DNA of 33,767 bases from NCBI GenBank assembly GCA_019649035.1, contig BMAT01001966.1, positions 1,304,967 through 1,338,733 of the forward strand, written 5' to 3'. Below, in pieces: positions 1-12,780 of the stretch. Every line of letters begins with the position of its first letter. Position 1 is the stretch's first letter. A model generated the notes under the pieces. It worked only from the letters and a program-made list of their open reading frames with translations. It was not told the DNA's origin and did not search any database. The position numbers and the translations under genes were made by a program. This DNA is from Elysia marginata. Taxonomy: Eukaryota; Mollusca; Gastropoda; Plakobranchidae.

Positions 1-68
1 TTCTATCCCTCTGTGGATCTCTAAACTAATATGCTTTTTTACTTTGTTTTTGTCAGCCTTTTCCTCCA

Positions 69-70
<2 letters not shown>

Positions 71-143
<73 letters not shown>

Positions 144-151
144 ATATATAT
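71..151 (+). repeat. Compound microsatellite (TGTC)n-(TC)n-(TA)n
   Basis: TGTC repeats at 71-102 grade into TC repeats to about 143, then TA repeats to about 151. Confidence 0.95.
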
Positions 152-508
152 ATCTCTTTTTCTTACCGCTTTCTATCTCTCGTTCTTTCTCTCTTTTCTT
201 TTTGTATGTTTTATAAAAGCAGCCACCATTTCATTATACCTTTTAATTGTTGAAAAGTTGTCAACGTTTATTTTCTTTTATTTCCTACAGCTTCTTATTT
301 CCAATCGAAGTTGCTTTCTCCTTCTTACCATCTATAGTTTTGCAAAAATATACTGCAAAACGTGAACAGTCACCGAGGCTAGTTTTGTGTAAGAGTTTCC
401 AAAACTGTTACGTCAAAAATGCGTTTGCCTTTTAATAAAAAAACTCAAAATGCAATGCCTTTTTGAAAACCCTTATAATTAAAAACATAATGTAACACTT
501 CTGATCTG
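152..508. other. Non-coding stretch, nothing recognised
   Basis: AT-rich DNA between the first microsatellite and the minisatellite. No splice-bounded ORF or known motif was seen. Confidence 0.6.
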
Positions 509-631
509 TGCCTGGTTTGCCTTGGCTACCTTGCATGGTTTGCCTTGGATATCTTGCCTGGTTTGAATTGGCTACTTTGCCTGGTTTACCTTGGCTACCT
601 TGCCTGGTTTACCTTGGCTACCTTGGCTACA
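509..631 (+). repeat. 23-bp minisatellite, five units
   Basis: Five head-to-tail copies of TGCCTGGTTTGCCTTGGCTA plus CCT start at 509, 532, 555, 578 and 601, followed by a partial unit. The last two copies are identical to each other; the middle ones carry scattered substitutions. Because 23 is not a multiple of three, an open frame across it is not evidence of coding. Confidence 0.9.
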
Positions 632-1672
632 CAAAAAGCAGTTTACTTTATGCTTTTACTAACATCGTGTTACTTTTCGTTTTAACCTAGAGGCAATAAC
701 AATTCAATGTCATCGTTGTCCGGTCTGTTCACTTCCTATTCGTTCCATTAGCGTAAAGGTTTCTTAAAGAGTAACTTAAACTACTCAAAGTTTCTAACGG
801 AAGGTTCGTTTTTTGTCGTCACCGTCAATAGACGTGATTGCGATGTCTGCTTACATTACATACACCTACCGGTGTAAATGTTGGTGTTTCTTAAAGTTAT
901 CTTAGGCTTATAACCGGAGATTTGATGAAACCAAATCTGCAGTTAAAAAGTCTTATGGCTTTCTTCCCTTACATTTCTTTTTATCCTAAAATAGATAAGT
1001 GAATGATCGTGGTGATATATAAGCCTTTATGAAAGTAAGAAAATGAATTTATAGGTATGCTTTTTTGTTGAGTAACCTGCTGACTTTTTTGCTCTCTTGC
1101 GATTGATGGGACATGATAAATTACCCTATTTTTTTCAATAAGAAAAGGATGCTTTGTATGGTATCACTAAGCCTGTTAATCCTTTTATCTTATGTAGTAT
1201 TACCACAGTGTAAGGTTCACCTGTGGACTTTTTGATACCAAACAAGAAATCGAAAAGAATCAGTTCTAGTTTAAACTTTTTTTTTTCGCGTGCAAAATCG
1301 ATTATGTAGGCGCGGACTAAAACATACGATATACGACTATGCGTACACTGCATATTTGTCTTCAAGCAATCGCTATCAAAGGAATGTGCTTTCATCTTTA
1401 AAACCAAAACTGAATTTCTATCTGGTTTTATGAATTTTGTGGTGATTTAGGTAGCCGTGGCTTATAAGTTTCTCGCGGATGCCATAGCGCTGATCGTGAC
1501 TTTTTTTGTTAGATCATTTACGGATAAATATTCATGTCAGAATAGTTTAATAGTTGCTTTAAACAGTCTAGTTAAATTAAAGCCATAGGAAAAGACAGCG
1601 CTTGATATGCTTCACTTCTCTCCAATATCCAGCTGGAGACCTTTCAGAGTGGATTCACAAGACTGAACACTT

Positions 1673-1674
<2 letters not shown>
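632..1674. other. Non-coding stretch, nothing recognised
   Basis: AT-rich. The longest frame (about 90 codons, minus strand near 1135-1407) shows no family resemblance or splice context. Confidence 0.6.

Positions 1675-1718
<44 letters not shown>
1675..1718 (+). repeat. (GA)n microsatellite
   Basis: About 22 uninterrupted GA units. It is the only long dinucleotide tract of this type with the purine run on the plus strand. Confidence 0.95.
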
Positions 1719-1721
<3 letters not shown>

Positions 1722-4104
1722 ACTGAGAACGTTTATGTGTATGCCTTAATTTGTTTGAATGGATTGAACAATTCTGGGGAAATTCGAAACTAATTGTAAT
1801 AAGATTCCTGGTTTCTTTCGTGAAGGCTTATCTCGACCTTTTCGTTAACATCATTTTGTTTATCCTCGCTGTATGCAAGACTTTCAACGGATTTTCTTTA
1901 CGTAAGTTTATAGAAAGGCCTTTTGCTTGTAGCTTATGGTGCCTAAGTCTTATGTTAAAAACGGTGTCATTTTAAAAACATATAATTTTATATCTAAGCT
2001 ACTATGCATAAATTACTTTATTCTGTAAAAAATAATTTAAAATAGATGAAGCACATTCGAGTTATAAAGAAAAAGCATAATGTTCATTTTCTTTTCTCAG
2101 AATTTTTAAAATTTCTATTCTAATCAAATATTCTATGTGAAAAAGATAAAAACGGCACATATATGTAAAACAAAAATGTTATAAGACTGCAGTATTTTTA
2201 GGACAATAAAATGTGTACTAAAGTTGGAAATAAATATGAAAGTGTGTAATGAAAAGAACAAATGTGGAGTGTAATTGGATATCATGTCAACTGTTAATGG
2301 GCTTAGGTAGATTTTTGGATGACTAGAGTAACAGAATAAGAAGGTTGTAAACATACCTTGGGGCATCATGTAATATGAAACTGATTAAAACAGAGGCGCA
2401 TATGAACAGTGGAAGTATCAATACGAAAAAACTTAGAGGTTTTCTACTGGTTTTGTCTTTCAGTGTATGGTTACCGATTACAGTGATAAGTAATGGGTAG
2501 GTCGAATTTTTGTGGCTGAACGGCAGTTCTGTTTATGTGGAATCGTGTTCTTGATGTCATATAATAATATTTCTGTCTATTTTTATGTTAGCAGTTAAAA
2601 TTTTATACAAAAAAAAAATTTCAACATCAAGTTTGTGTCCTTGATGGTATCAGAATTCACCCTGTTCTTTGAGTAGATGAAGACAAAAGCGCGAAGTCTA
2701 ACTCTACGATTGGGTCCAATAGAGATCTGCAACTTGCAATTATATATATATTTATCTATTGTCTCCTTTACCTTGAATTTTATTAAATTTATTGGGGTTT
2801 GTCTCCGAGGTCTTGATCTAATATAGGTTTTTAGATTTTGGTCCCCTAAGAATACTTCCCTATCTTAAGCTAATGTCTTAAGCACTAAAAATGCCATTTA
2901 CTTTCTTGCCTTCTAGGACTGTGAATAAACGTTGATCTGTTTGAACACGAAGTATAAACAGTTACGGCAAGATGTGTCATTTTAAAATTATCAATAGTCA
3001 TGGCCAGGCTTCACTATAGTGTTTTACTTCTGTCGCTACTAAACTTAAGATGCTCAATACACTTAGCATTGACTCTGCGACATTTTTTAAGAACTGGTTT
3101 GTGCTAATTCGCAAATGAATGACTGATGACTCGATTATCTTGATAGCCTATTTGCTCTAGATATCTTGGTCTAGATATAGAGCTGCCAAACAAAAGCATT
3201 TACTTATTAGCCTCGGTGAACATTAGTAAAGAATCAAAAGATAATAAAATTGCTAAAATTGCCTGCCATATATATTTTTTTTCCACTTGTATATTTTTCT
3301 CTGTTCATAGTGATGCTGAGCAAATCCTGAAAATTTTTCATATCTTGAAACTTTGAAGAAAAACTTTTTATGTCAATACTTGTATTTTTTATCTAAAAAC
3401 AGCAAAACTAAAGGTTTTGTTGGCGATAATATCAACAACGCATTACGATATTTTTTGTCCCAAGCCAAATTTGCTTCCTTTCCATTGTTAGTTTTTCAAA
3501 GCTATAAAGAAAACCTGTTTTTTTATTGTTGACTCAAATAACCAGAGCGGAAATATCCCTGTGTTATCTTCATACGAAATAGAACCAAAACTGTTCATAA
3601 TGTGACATTTACAAACAGTTTTGTTTTTCCTCTTTTAACGCATCCGTCTCGTTTCTGCATGATTATTAGCAGGCTTTCAAGAAACCGTATTTGATTCTGG
3701 ACAATAAATTTTTTTAGTTCAGTACATCAAGTCTGAAAATTAAATTTTTTTAAAGGCGCTGACGACATGATCTCACGTGTAGACACCATAAAAAATAACA
3801 GAAATTTTAACAAGGAAAATTCATAAAACACAGGTCTAGTAATTAATAACACAGTTTTCTGAATTCTTGCGTGTGAGCTTTTTGCGAAAAAAGCTTTTGA
3901 TGAGACGTATTATCAAGATCGTTTTCATTAGAAATTATGTTACTTCATATTGATTATCTGGGAATTTTTTTTTTCTCTTTTGCTTGACATTATTTGTATT
4001 GTGGTAATTGTCGTCGAAGTGCAGATTATTTTCATATATTTCCTTTGTTATTTAATTTTAACATCATCTAATTCTTTCTCTCCCTTTCTACCATTCTGTT
4101 GCTC

Positions 4105-4107
<3 letters not shown>
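1719..4107. other. Non-coding stretch, nothing recognised
   Basis: AT-rich with homopolymer A/T runs. No ORF with coding character and no transposon remnant was recognised. Confidence 0.6.

Positions 4108-4149
<42 letters not shown>
4108..4149 (+). repeat. (TC)n microsatellite
   Basis: An uninterrupted CT run of about 40 bases inside a longer pyrimidine-rich stretch. Confidence 0.95.
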
Positions 4150-4152
<3 letters not shown>

Positions 4153-4229
4153 GTCGTTAATTAGGTCTTTGTATACTATATTCGACTCCCTGTGTCTCTT
4201 CTGTCTCTATTTCTCTTTGTCTGAATATT

Positions 4230-4357
4230 TATCGATCTATCTACATTTCTATCTATCTATCATCTATCTATCTATCATCTATTAATCTATCATCTATCAA
4301 TCTATCATCTATCTATCTATCATCTATCTATCTATCTATCTATCAATCTATCTATTT
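4230..4357 (+). repeat. (TATC)n microsatellite, interrupted
   Basis: ATCT tetranucleotides with regular CATC and AATC interruptions, which suggests repeated duplication of short ATCT blocks. The tetranucleotide is the complement of the (GATA)n array at 23.3 kb. Confidence 0.95.
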
Positions 4358-6590
4358 ATGATTGGGTAACAGTGACATTGCCTATTTATTGACGAGTATC
4401 TTTCTATCTATCCATATGTTTTTTTTTCTTTATCTACAAATTTCCCTCTATCTTGTTTATCTCTTTCTTTGCTTTTTTATACTCTATCGAGAGTGGATTT
4501 CCAAAATTGTGAATAAAAAATTTAAACCATCATCTGATAACTTGCCAACCGAGTCGACCATTATAGTTCGTAGACAAAGCGTATTGACGTGACTGAATGA
4601 ATAATGCTGGTTCACGTGGCTTCACACTTAAATATGAGTGATTAGAAGCTAAGAACTCATGCCGAAAACCTTTTTTTCTGTTTTGCCTTGAGCTAATGAT
4701 TTAAAGGCTACACAGTATACTTTGCATTTGGCAAGACTTAATGTTATTTTTGTCCTGAAAGCTCAAGCACTAAAAGGTGTTAATCTTATATGTCTGTACC
4801 CGATCAGAGAGAGGTAAAAAGTTATTACCTGAAATGCATCAACTAGAAATTTTATAGTGCTTCTTGAATGTGTTCCATATTTTTCAACATTCAAGCATGT
4901 GCCTTAAAAGCACTCTATATGCCGTTTAACTTTTAACTTTGAAAGAGGACTCTATAATGTATAATCAATAAGAGTAACATTTTCTAATCTAATTATGGGA
5001 TTTTTTTGTATAGGAGTTTTGCCCACGAACACTTTTCACGATTTTCAAAGATTATACGTTAGGAACTTTAAGCTAACGTACAAATATTTGAGTGCAAAAT
5101 AAACCTGACTTCGTAAATAGCTGTGTAATCTCGTCAAACTTTGTCAATGACAGTCTGCATTGAATTGATGCGTTATCTTATTTGCTTCACTTACTTAGAT
5201 CAATAAGTCAACGCCAAACGCGTGATCATTTATTATGATTTATATGTTCAAAGTATCTTCTTTAAGCCTTCCATATTTTATGTTTACACGGTCTTTTCTT
5301 TACATTCTCTTGCAAAACTATAACTTGTCGCGAATCAGTGCACTACGTCTGAAGTGGTTACCTTTAATGACTTCACCGATCTCACACAATATATATTAAC
5401 AAAAAAAAGAAGTAGAAGAGGTAAATGAATAGAAAGGAATTAGGGAGGATTCCTAAACGGTGTGAAGGTTTCATCCAAGCAGATAATCTTTCTTACTAAG
5501 TTCGCTGTTGATAGAAACCATGATTTAAGAATTGTGCCAGTCGTCTTTTTAAACCCAACTATGCAACTAGATGTTAAGCTTATATTTACCTTTTCACCAA
5601 AGGAATCTAATGAGCGAGACAGGCTTCATTTTTATTGTCTTCTGATTGGGAAGAAGCCTTGAATCACTCCTATCTCGTCTTTTTCTATCCGCTTTCCTTA
5701 CCAGTGGCAAGATTAGATGAATTTGTTCCCGCCTGCGGAAAATGTGTTGGTAATTCATAAACCAATAAATATGTAACCAAATAACACGCTCCTTACGTCT
5801 TTGGTACTACACTTACGTAGAGAAAATATTTTTAAGTCCACCTACTTACTGTAAATGTTATCTATCTCATCATACTAGAGCTTCAAATAAATCAATCCAC
5901 AAGGAAATGTAGACAGTACTTTAGATAGATGCATTCTTCGATCTCTAAGGCATTAAAAACCAAACAGGTAAACCTATTTTCAGCTACATTTTATTCGATA
6001 ATAGTGAAAAAAAAATTGTGGAGCATTTAACAACATAACATTTTCAGCATGGTTTTCATCATTAATGCTAAAGTATGTCTACCGCTTGCCTTTAAGAAAT
6101 GAATGAATAGCAGCTTTTCTTGTTCCAAAGCACTGTGTTTACAGACCTTTAATGAGATTTGAGATTGAAAAAAGAAGAGTTTCTGGACTGTTTGCGCTTC
6201 AAAGATTTTCCTACAAGAAGTCTATACTGTTTGAATGATCTGAATGAGAACACTTGACAAATTGTTTACCTCGGCCCTTTCGTTTTATTGCAGCATGTAC
6301 CTCTCAAAGCCATTTTTATATTCTCATTTATAAAATTCAATAAAATAAATAATTAAACTTTGATATCTCACATTGCCAGTTAGGGTTCGTGATAACACCG
6401 TAATCTAAGGCTTTGGCCACTGCAGCCAGCTGGTTGTCAGAAACGCAGTCACGTTACGTATGCCGTGGCCCGTTTTATAATAGGCTAGAATCGTTTTAAT
6501 AGCAATCCTTTTATTACTGCTAATCTGGCATAAAATTACATTCTTCAAACAATACATGCTTGCGATCGGAGGTATACAATCAGCCATTTA

Positions 6591-6594
<4 letters not shown>
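4358..6594. other. Non-coding stretch, nothing recognised
   Basis: AT-rich. Short open frames only, with no splice-site pairs or known motifs. Confidence 0.6.
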
Positions 6595-6630
<36 letters not shown>

Positions 6631-6634
6631 NNNN

Positions 6635-6674
<40 letters not shown>

Positions 6675-6682
6675 TTTCTTCC
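6595..6682 (+). repeat. (TC)n microsatellite containing four undetermined bases
   Basis: CT repeats are broken by NNNN at 6631-6634 and end in CTTT-interrupted units. True length is unknown. Confidence 0.95.
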
Positions 6683-9600
6683 TTTCATTCCTTTTTTTTT
6701 CTTTTTCTTTCCCATGTTTATTTTTTATGCTCTTTCCTCGCCTAATTTTTGCCTACACCATTCTCTATCTTTCTCAGTTATTGGTTTTGCTCTTCTTTAA
6801 CCTGCAGCTGAAGTTTTTTTTTCCTATGTTCATAACTACGCGTTTGGTTTTCCGGATCTCGATGTTTGTCTTTGCAGACCTAACATGGCTATACCTTGAC
6901 TGTGAAGTGAGGTGCGTTTAAAGAATTTCTCGCTCTCTTAAGTTCTATACCAAGAATTTTTTAAACATCATTTGGCTACATTTGTAATGCAGTTTTAGAA
7001 TGCTTCACTGCATCTTGATAAAACCTTTAGAAAACGGTCTTTGCATATAGCTTGTCCAGAGGCGTATAACGTGTGTTATTATCTTTTTTTTAATTGACAA
7101 TATTAAAAAAATTATTACACTTCCTTGAAGACTTCGGCATCATGATTCGAGCTAGGTCTATTAACACACATTTTGAATCTGACTGATAGTAATGGATTTA
7201 TGGTACCGGTACCCTACTTACTCTATGGTCAAAGTAAATTAACCTGCACATGCACGTAGAAGAGTTAACCATAACAACCTAATAGGTTACACTGCATATG
7301 TTTGCATAATTTCCCCAAACGCATACATGATTTTTATGCTCTTTTTTACCCTTGACCCGAACTCTTTATTCTAGCTATAAATTAAAAACATATATCAGAT
7401 AATAATTTTGAAATACCCCATAAATCAAAGGAATCCATTTAAAATGTTTTGCTATGCCCGATTAAGCAATTCGCCCCCACCCCCTCCCAGGGTGTCTCGA
7501 TGTAAAAAAAATGACTAAAGGAAACGTTGATGTAAGAAAAATAAATTACTCATACATAGAATCTCTGTAGTAAAGAGTCATGCTTCAGTGAACACGCCTT
7601 CTAATGGACTGGGGTACGCTTTCGGAAAGCAGGGCCTCTAACGGTTGTTAACAGATTTTGCCTTTACTGATATTGTTTTGTCCTTTATCAGTACCGTAAA
7701 AGAAATTGAGATATAAATGTTAATTTTCTCAGCTCAAAAAGGCTATTCCTTTCCCAGCGTGATATGGCACCATTTGTCTACTATGGCTCAGTGGTGGTGA
7801 ATGTAGAATTCATAAAGTACTATTCTAAACTCAGAAGTGATTGATCTTCTTAGAAGTGCTTCATCTGTGATGTGTCAATGTGCATTGCTTTAGTGAAGTG
7901 TAATTCCACATTCATAATTATACACCTATCTATCGACGAGGAGACTGAAGAAAGTGATAGTTAAAGACATTTTATCTTAGTAATTGAAAATTGTTGGAAT
8001 TCATAGTCCATTTTTGACGGTCACAAAAAATAAGAGAAACTCTAGGAATCAAAACTTCAATGGGATACATTATTGAAGTTATTGTACGTCCAACTATTTT
8101 CACCGTGCTTATGACAAGGCTGCTTTTCAACTGAAGCGGAAATAGTGTGTGCCCGATTTATATACTTCCTTAATGTTTTGTAGTTACAAACAAGCATTCT
8201 CTTATTTTAAAAAGTCAGATCTTAACGTTTGTAATTAAAATTTAAAAAAAAAGCGTTGACTTTATATCTCCTGAAGTTTAAAGAGACATGAAGAATAGTT
8301 AGAGTTCAGTCACATTATTTCTAACCCTAATTTATCAAAGGCCGTATATCTGTTCCATTTACAATTTTCGTTTGGTTATTTAAATTCTGTGTTTGTTTAA
8401 TGAAAAAATAAAATGAAATATTTATTTTCTAAAACTAGAATCGGTCTATACCTACAAACCATGGGAACGTTTGTAATGGCATAATGGACCTAGTCATACT
8501 AATTCGGAGATTTCTATTTTTACAAACATAATGGCTGAAACGTATTAACTTGACATCTCCGATAAGAAGGCCCTTATGGTACAATTTGGAATCACATTCT
8601 TTAGGTTTATCAGTCAAAGATTACCTTTTGAAAATAGTCAATATAATTTCGATCACCATGCTATAAAACTGCGGGGGTTTGGGCCCTAAAACGGGAAGTT
8701 TTCATGTGAATCTTTTACATGTGTAGGCTTTACCGACTATATACAATATTCAGGATCAGACAGAAACCACGTAGGTTTAGCTCTCTCCTGGGGACTCCCT
8801 ACTCGCCGGACTGTAATGACTCTCCAAATTTGACTGCTGCGCTGCAATGTCCATCGATTTCTTAATCCCATGCGACCGAAAAAAAACAGCAAAAATTTCA
8901 ATGAGTTCTAAGCAGGGTATAAAGTTATACATCACGTGTCTGTCCTTAAAACATCAATTGTGAATGTCCACGATTTCGAGTCGTTTGATCAATATTTGTA
9001 TAGGTATTACGAAAAGTTCTCGTCCCTCAAAGATTTCGCCATTTGAGCTGAGTTTCTTTTCATATCTTTAAATTAGCTTCTTGAATAAACGTTGTTTTCT
9101 TCCTCAGGGAGAAAACTTATAAGCTTCATCTGGTCTTTTTAATAAACGAAACAATTTATTGCCATAATTCCACGAAATCATATCGTCTGACCACCCTTTT
9201 GAATAAGATTTTATATTCTGTTAACATGCAAATGTAACAAAAAAATATACATTTTAATGTAGTACTCCCTCAAAATGAGGTCAATTGCGCTATTTCGACA
9301 TTTGAAGATACATTGAGTTATCTCCATCAATGCCTTCGTGGTAGTAAAATTATTTAGAGATCTTGGTTATAATCCAAGTTTTTTGCGTTAAATGAAAGAG
9401 GATCTGTAAGACCTGTACTCCAGAAAATGTAGAGAGACGCGACCCTTTAGTTAAGTATCTCATTTCCAGCCTTCACTCTAATGTGTATGTGTTTTAAAAG
9501 AATAATTATACATCACAAACCTTTAATATATGCCAGGAAAATTTTACTTAAAATCTGAACGTTTGCAAAAGTTTTTTTAACTTGCCCTTTAGCATCACCC

Positions 9601-10938
9601 GTTTTATTTCATTAGAATGGAGCAGATTATTACAAAATCCAGTTAGAAATAGCTCTGATGATTTGAGTCTTTAAAACATATTTTAAAAAGAAATTTAAAA
9701 ACCATTTTGCATCCCTTTTGAATACATTTTCCTTGGTCTTAAATTTTAAATTTACGAAACCAAAGGTTTGTCCTCAATATTTTCTTGTCAGTTGCTACAG
9801 TGAGCATTTGTTTTACGTTTTTCTTACTAAATATTTATTCCGAAAGAGGTAAATGGAGTCATATGCTGAGTGAGCATTCTATTGAGTCGTAAATGTAGTC
9901 AGTATACAGACATTGAAATTCACAAACATGAGGGAAAATCAGAAGACGAAATATGCATATTTATGGAAGGGTTTAGAAGAAATAAAAAGTCCCCGAATGT
10001 TTGATTTGTAGGCACTTGGGATCAGCAAGACTGTCTGTCTTCAGACATTTATTATTTACTCTGGTGATGGAATCACCGTGTGTGGACATACCGGGAGGAC
10101 TGTTTAAAAAATGAAGGACATGCTAGTGAAGGAAGTCAAATTGTGTGGGCAGGAAAAAAATAAGGAGACTCAATGAAAACACGTTTGTCTTCATTTTCGC
10201 GTTCTGCTCTTATGTTGTTTTGTCAGGGAACAGGCGTGTGATTTCGGGTTAACATCGGAACGGTCTTGTTGTAAGGAAATGAAATACTCATAAATTATTT
10301 TCGGCACCAACTGCTTTACTCCAGAAAGATGACGACTTGGTTTGTGGTAGAAATCGAGTGAATTTTTAGAATTATGCTTCATTCAGTTCAAAGGTTTATG
10401 CCACCAAAAAGAGATGTTACAAAAAATTTATAATTTTTTACTTCCATTTTAATTACGCTGTTTTATTGCATCAAGGTCGGAGGTCAGGAAAATTACACAC
10501 GTATACTTATTCAATCCGTCAACTGAAAAAGAATGATTAAGAAGCACTATCAAGATGTGCTTATTTTACCATACCCTATTAATTATCGCTTAAATTTACT
10601 GTTTATTTCTTGATTTGGAATTTTGAATAATTTCCCAATGTGCTGACCAACAGCACATTCGATATTTCAAAGTCATCGTAGAGTAGACGTTCTTGACGAT
10701 AATAACAAAGTTAAACGACTTTTGCGGCCATACTTTTGTAAAAAAAAATGTTAGTGTGTGAAAAAAGGCATCCAGTTACGTTTATTCCACCCTTCTCTCA
10801 TACATTTTTGATGAGCGCATCGAAAAAGCTGAAAGAGCTTTGTACTGAGAAGCGTTGGGATGTTTTGAGTCCGTAATTGGCTCACTGTTGTTTCTTTCGT
10901 GACGCCATTGTATCGGGTTATTTTTAATGCGGACTTAC
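6683..10938. other. Long non-coding stretch with short palindromes
   Basis: No gene recognised. Visible features are a 12-base palindrome GGTACCGGTACC (7202-7213), a C-rich tract at 7471-7487, a 14-base palindrome AAATATGCATATTT (9949-9962), and a 6-bp hairpin GGTGAT GGA ATCACC near 10062-10076. The block at about 8770-8870 is richer in GC but shows no identifiable peptide. Confidence 0.55.
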
Positions 10939-11279
10939 CTCTGAGGCGTTGACATTATGGCGAGAAATTTCACACCCCCTTGACCAACCTTTTGTTGTTG
11001 GCTTAGTTCAATCAATGAAACGGAGTTGCCGTAGATCGGTAATCGATCTCTGTTGATATTTCTGCTTTCCCTGGGCTTTGTCCAGGTTGGGTAACCCACC
11101 TGTCCTCTCTCACGCACCTCGGACCTGGCCAAACCTAGGTTCGGACTTTCCCTTTTAGACAGTGTTACCTCCTCGCCTCGCCTCGCCTCCTCACCTGTAA
11201 TTTTTCTCTTACTCTTTTTTTTTAACTCTCTTTGACTCCCTTTTCTCTCCAGACCCACCGCACTACTCCCACCCCGCAT
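10939..11279 (-). other. Weak candidate minus-strand exon ending in a consensus donor
   Basis: On the minus strand CAGAG|GTAAGT puts a donor after 10939. An open frame precedes it from ATG at 11279, and a nearer ATG with A at -3 lies at 10955 (MSTPQ...). The long-frame product is very basic and polar (for example ERKGSQRELKKKSKRK), which could be an effect of the purine-rich strand beside the (TC)n tract. The only downstream minus-strand acceptor I noticed (near 10520) leads straight into a stop. Confidence 0.12.
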
Positions 11280-11365
11280 TCTCTCTCTCTCTCTCTCTCT
11301 CTCGCTCTCTCTCTCTCTGTCTCTCTGTCTCTCCGTCTCTCTGTGTCTCCGTCTCTTTCTCCGTT
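11280..11365 (+). repeat. (TC)n grading into TCTG/TCCG units
   Basis: Pure CT to about 11318, then units with G substitutions (TCTCTG, TCTCCG). Just upstream, CGCCT pentamers repeat at about 11173-11190. Confidence 0.9.
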
Positions 11366-12780
11366 TCTCCGGCTGAAAGTTTCCTATTTAGGCAGTAAAA
11401 TGTCTACTTCAGGATGCTTATGCCTAGTCCCGAGAGTTTTTTTCTTCTGCCCACTAACCAAATCTAGGAACTCCCCGCTACCGGTGTCACAAAAAATGTT
11501 TGCTCTGTGGGAACGGCGCTGAGCGGCAAACTTCTCAAAAACGTATTGACCATCTACAATTTTTAATCATAAAGTCAGTAGGACCCAATATTTCTAACAT
11601 TGCACTTGACATGTGGGTTTGGCTACTGTACTGCGGGAGTGGCGCACTCCCATTGCGTCAGAACAGTAAGCCAGTGACGTATTGCAAGTCCGGAAAACTT
11701 ATTTCAAAGAACCAAGGATCGGCGGCTTCTTGAAGCTCTTATTAAAAACGCGTTAGGAGGTTTTGAGTAGTAATTTACACGGAAATTTTCCTGCCTCACT
11801 CTACACTTGCCGGCATTTTTGTATAAAAAATGTGCGTAAACTGATGAAACTGTTTTAGTGACAGGAGGTACCCGATACCAATAAATATCTAGACTCGCAC
11901 TACTTAATTATAGGCCATACAAACAGGTTCCTCACCAGTCAAGTTTTCACTACTAGTTACCTGTTGGATAGATTTATAATAGCCTAAAGGGATTCCCCTA
12001 GACGCTTTTAATTAAGCATAAATTTGCGATTTTTTAAAAATTCTTACATTACACTTTAATGCTCTCAGTGGATGTGAGTGATATTGTGATTTGAGTTAAA
12101 GAAGCAAACATTCATCTCTTTTAGCAAACTTTTGCTTTAGAATACGTGAACCACGAATGCCTTTGTTGTTGGAAACTATTAGCAATGCTAAGCGCGGCTG
12201 GGCGTGGCATTGATTCTGACAGATAATTCTGTATTAAAGACAAATTAGAAAGCTCAGTCTTTTAAGCGTTAGTAAAAAAATGTATATATCGCTGTAAAAA
12301 TTCTCATTTAATAAAATGACCTCATTAGGTCTTTCTGATAGATTTCGTTTTAGTATCTTATATTGGCAAATGTTTTTTTCGTGTATCACTCTGTTTTATT
12401 AAAAGCAATTTCTATCTAATGTTATAGCATTTTAACAACTTAGGGTGGGCTGTATAAAAAAAAAAACCTTAAGGGTATTTTCTAACCAGCCACTGGTATT
12501 TTCAACACAAAACAGACTTTGTGTTACTGGAAATCATTACATTGAAATAAGTGTTGGCGAGAAACTAAAGTGAAGTTTTTGGTTGAATACTTTAGTGCAG
12601 AGTTAAGGATTGTATTACGGGATTTCTTTGCTTTGCCTCATCAATTTACATGGGTTGAAACTAACTTTTTTAGAGAAGAGAGTAGCTATCATTTCAATTC
12701 ATCAAAGGAAAATAATGTAACTGCAATAGTCATTTTCTGCTTTTACCAAAAAGTGTAATTGTGCTTTTTAAGGTGTAATG
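11366..12780. other. Non-coding upstream region of the receptor
   Basis: 11400-11740 is richer in GC than its surroundings, with GCGTCAG, TGACGTAT and CCGGAA motifs near 11655-11695 and a hairpin at 11635. It could hold a distal promoter or non-coding first exon of the receptor, but no donor and TSS pair is clear. The rest is AT-rich. Confidence 0.35.
11635..11651. repeat. Short perfect hairpin
   Basis: GGGAGTG and CACTCCC flank the three-base loop GCG. No adjacent gene suggests a use. Confidence 0.6.

Noticed and set aside
508..690. Pro/Leu/Trp-rich frame
   Set aside because: It is the 23-bp minisatellite translated; the unit is not a multiple of three, so the peptide does not repeat in register.
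4225..4357. CRISPR-like regular spacing of CATC blocks
   Set aside because: It is an interrupted tetranucleotide microsatellite with no unique spacers, in a eukaryotic context.
7202..7213. Palindrome GGTACCGGTACC
   Set aside because: A short palindrome with no nearby gene or repeat; kept only as a note in the non-coding stretch.
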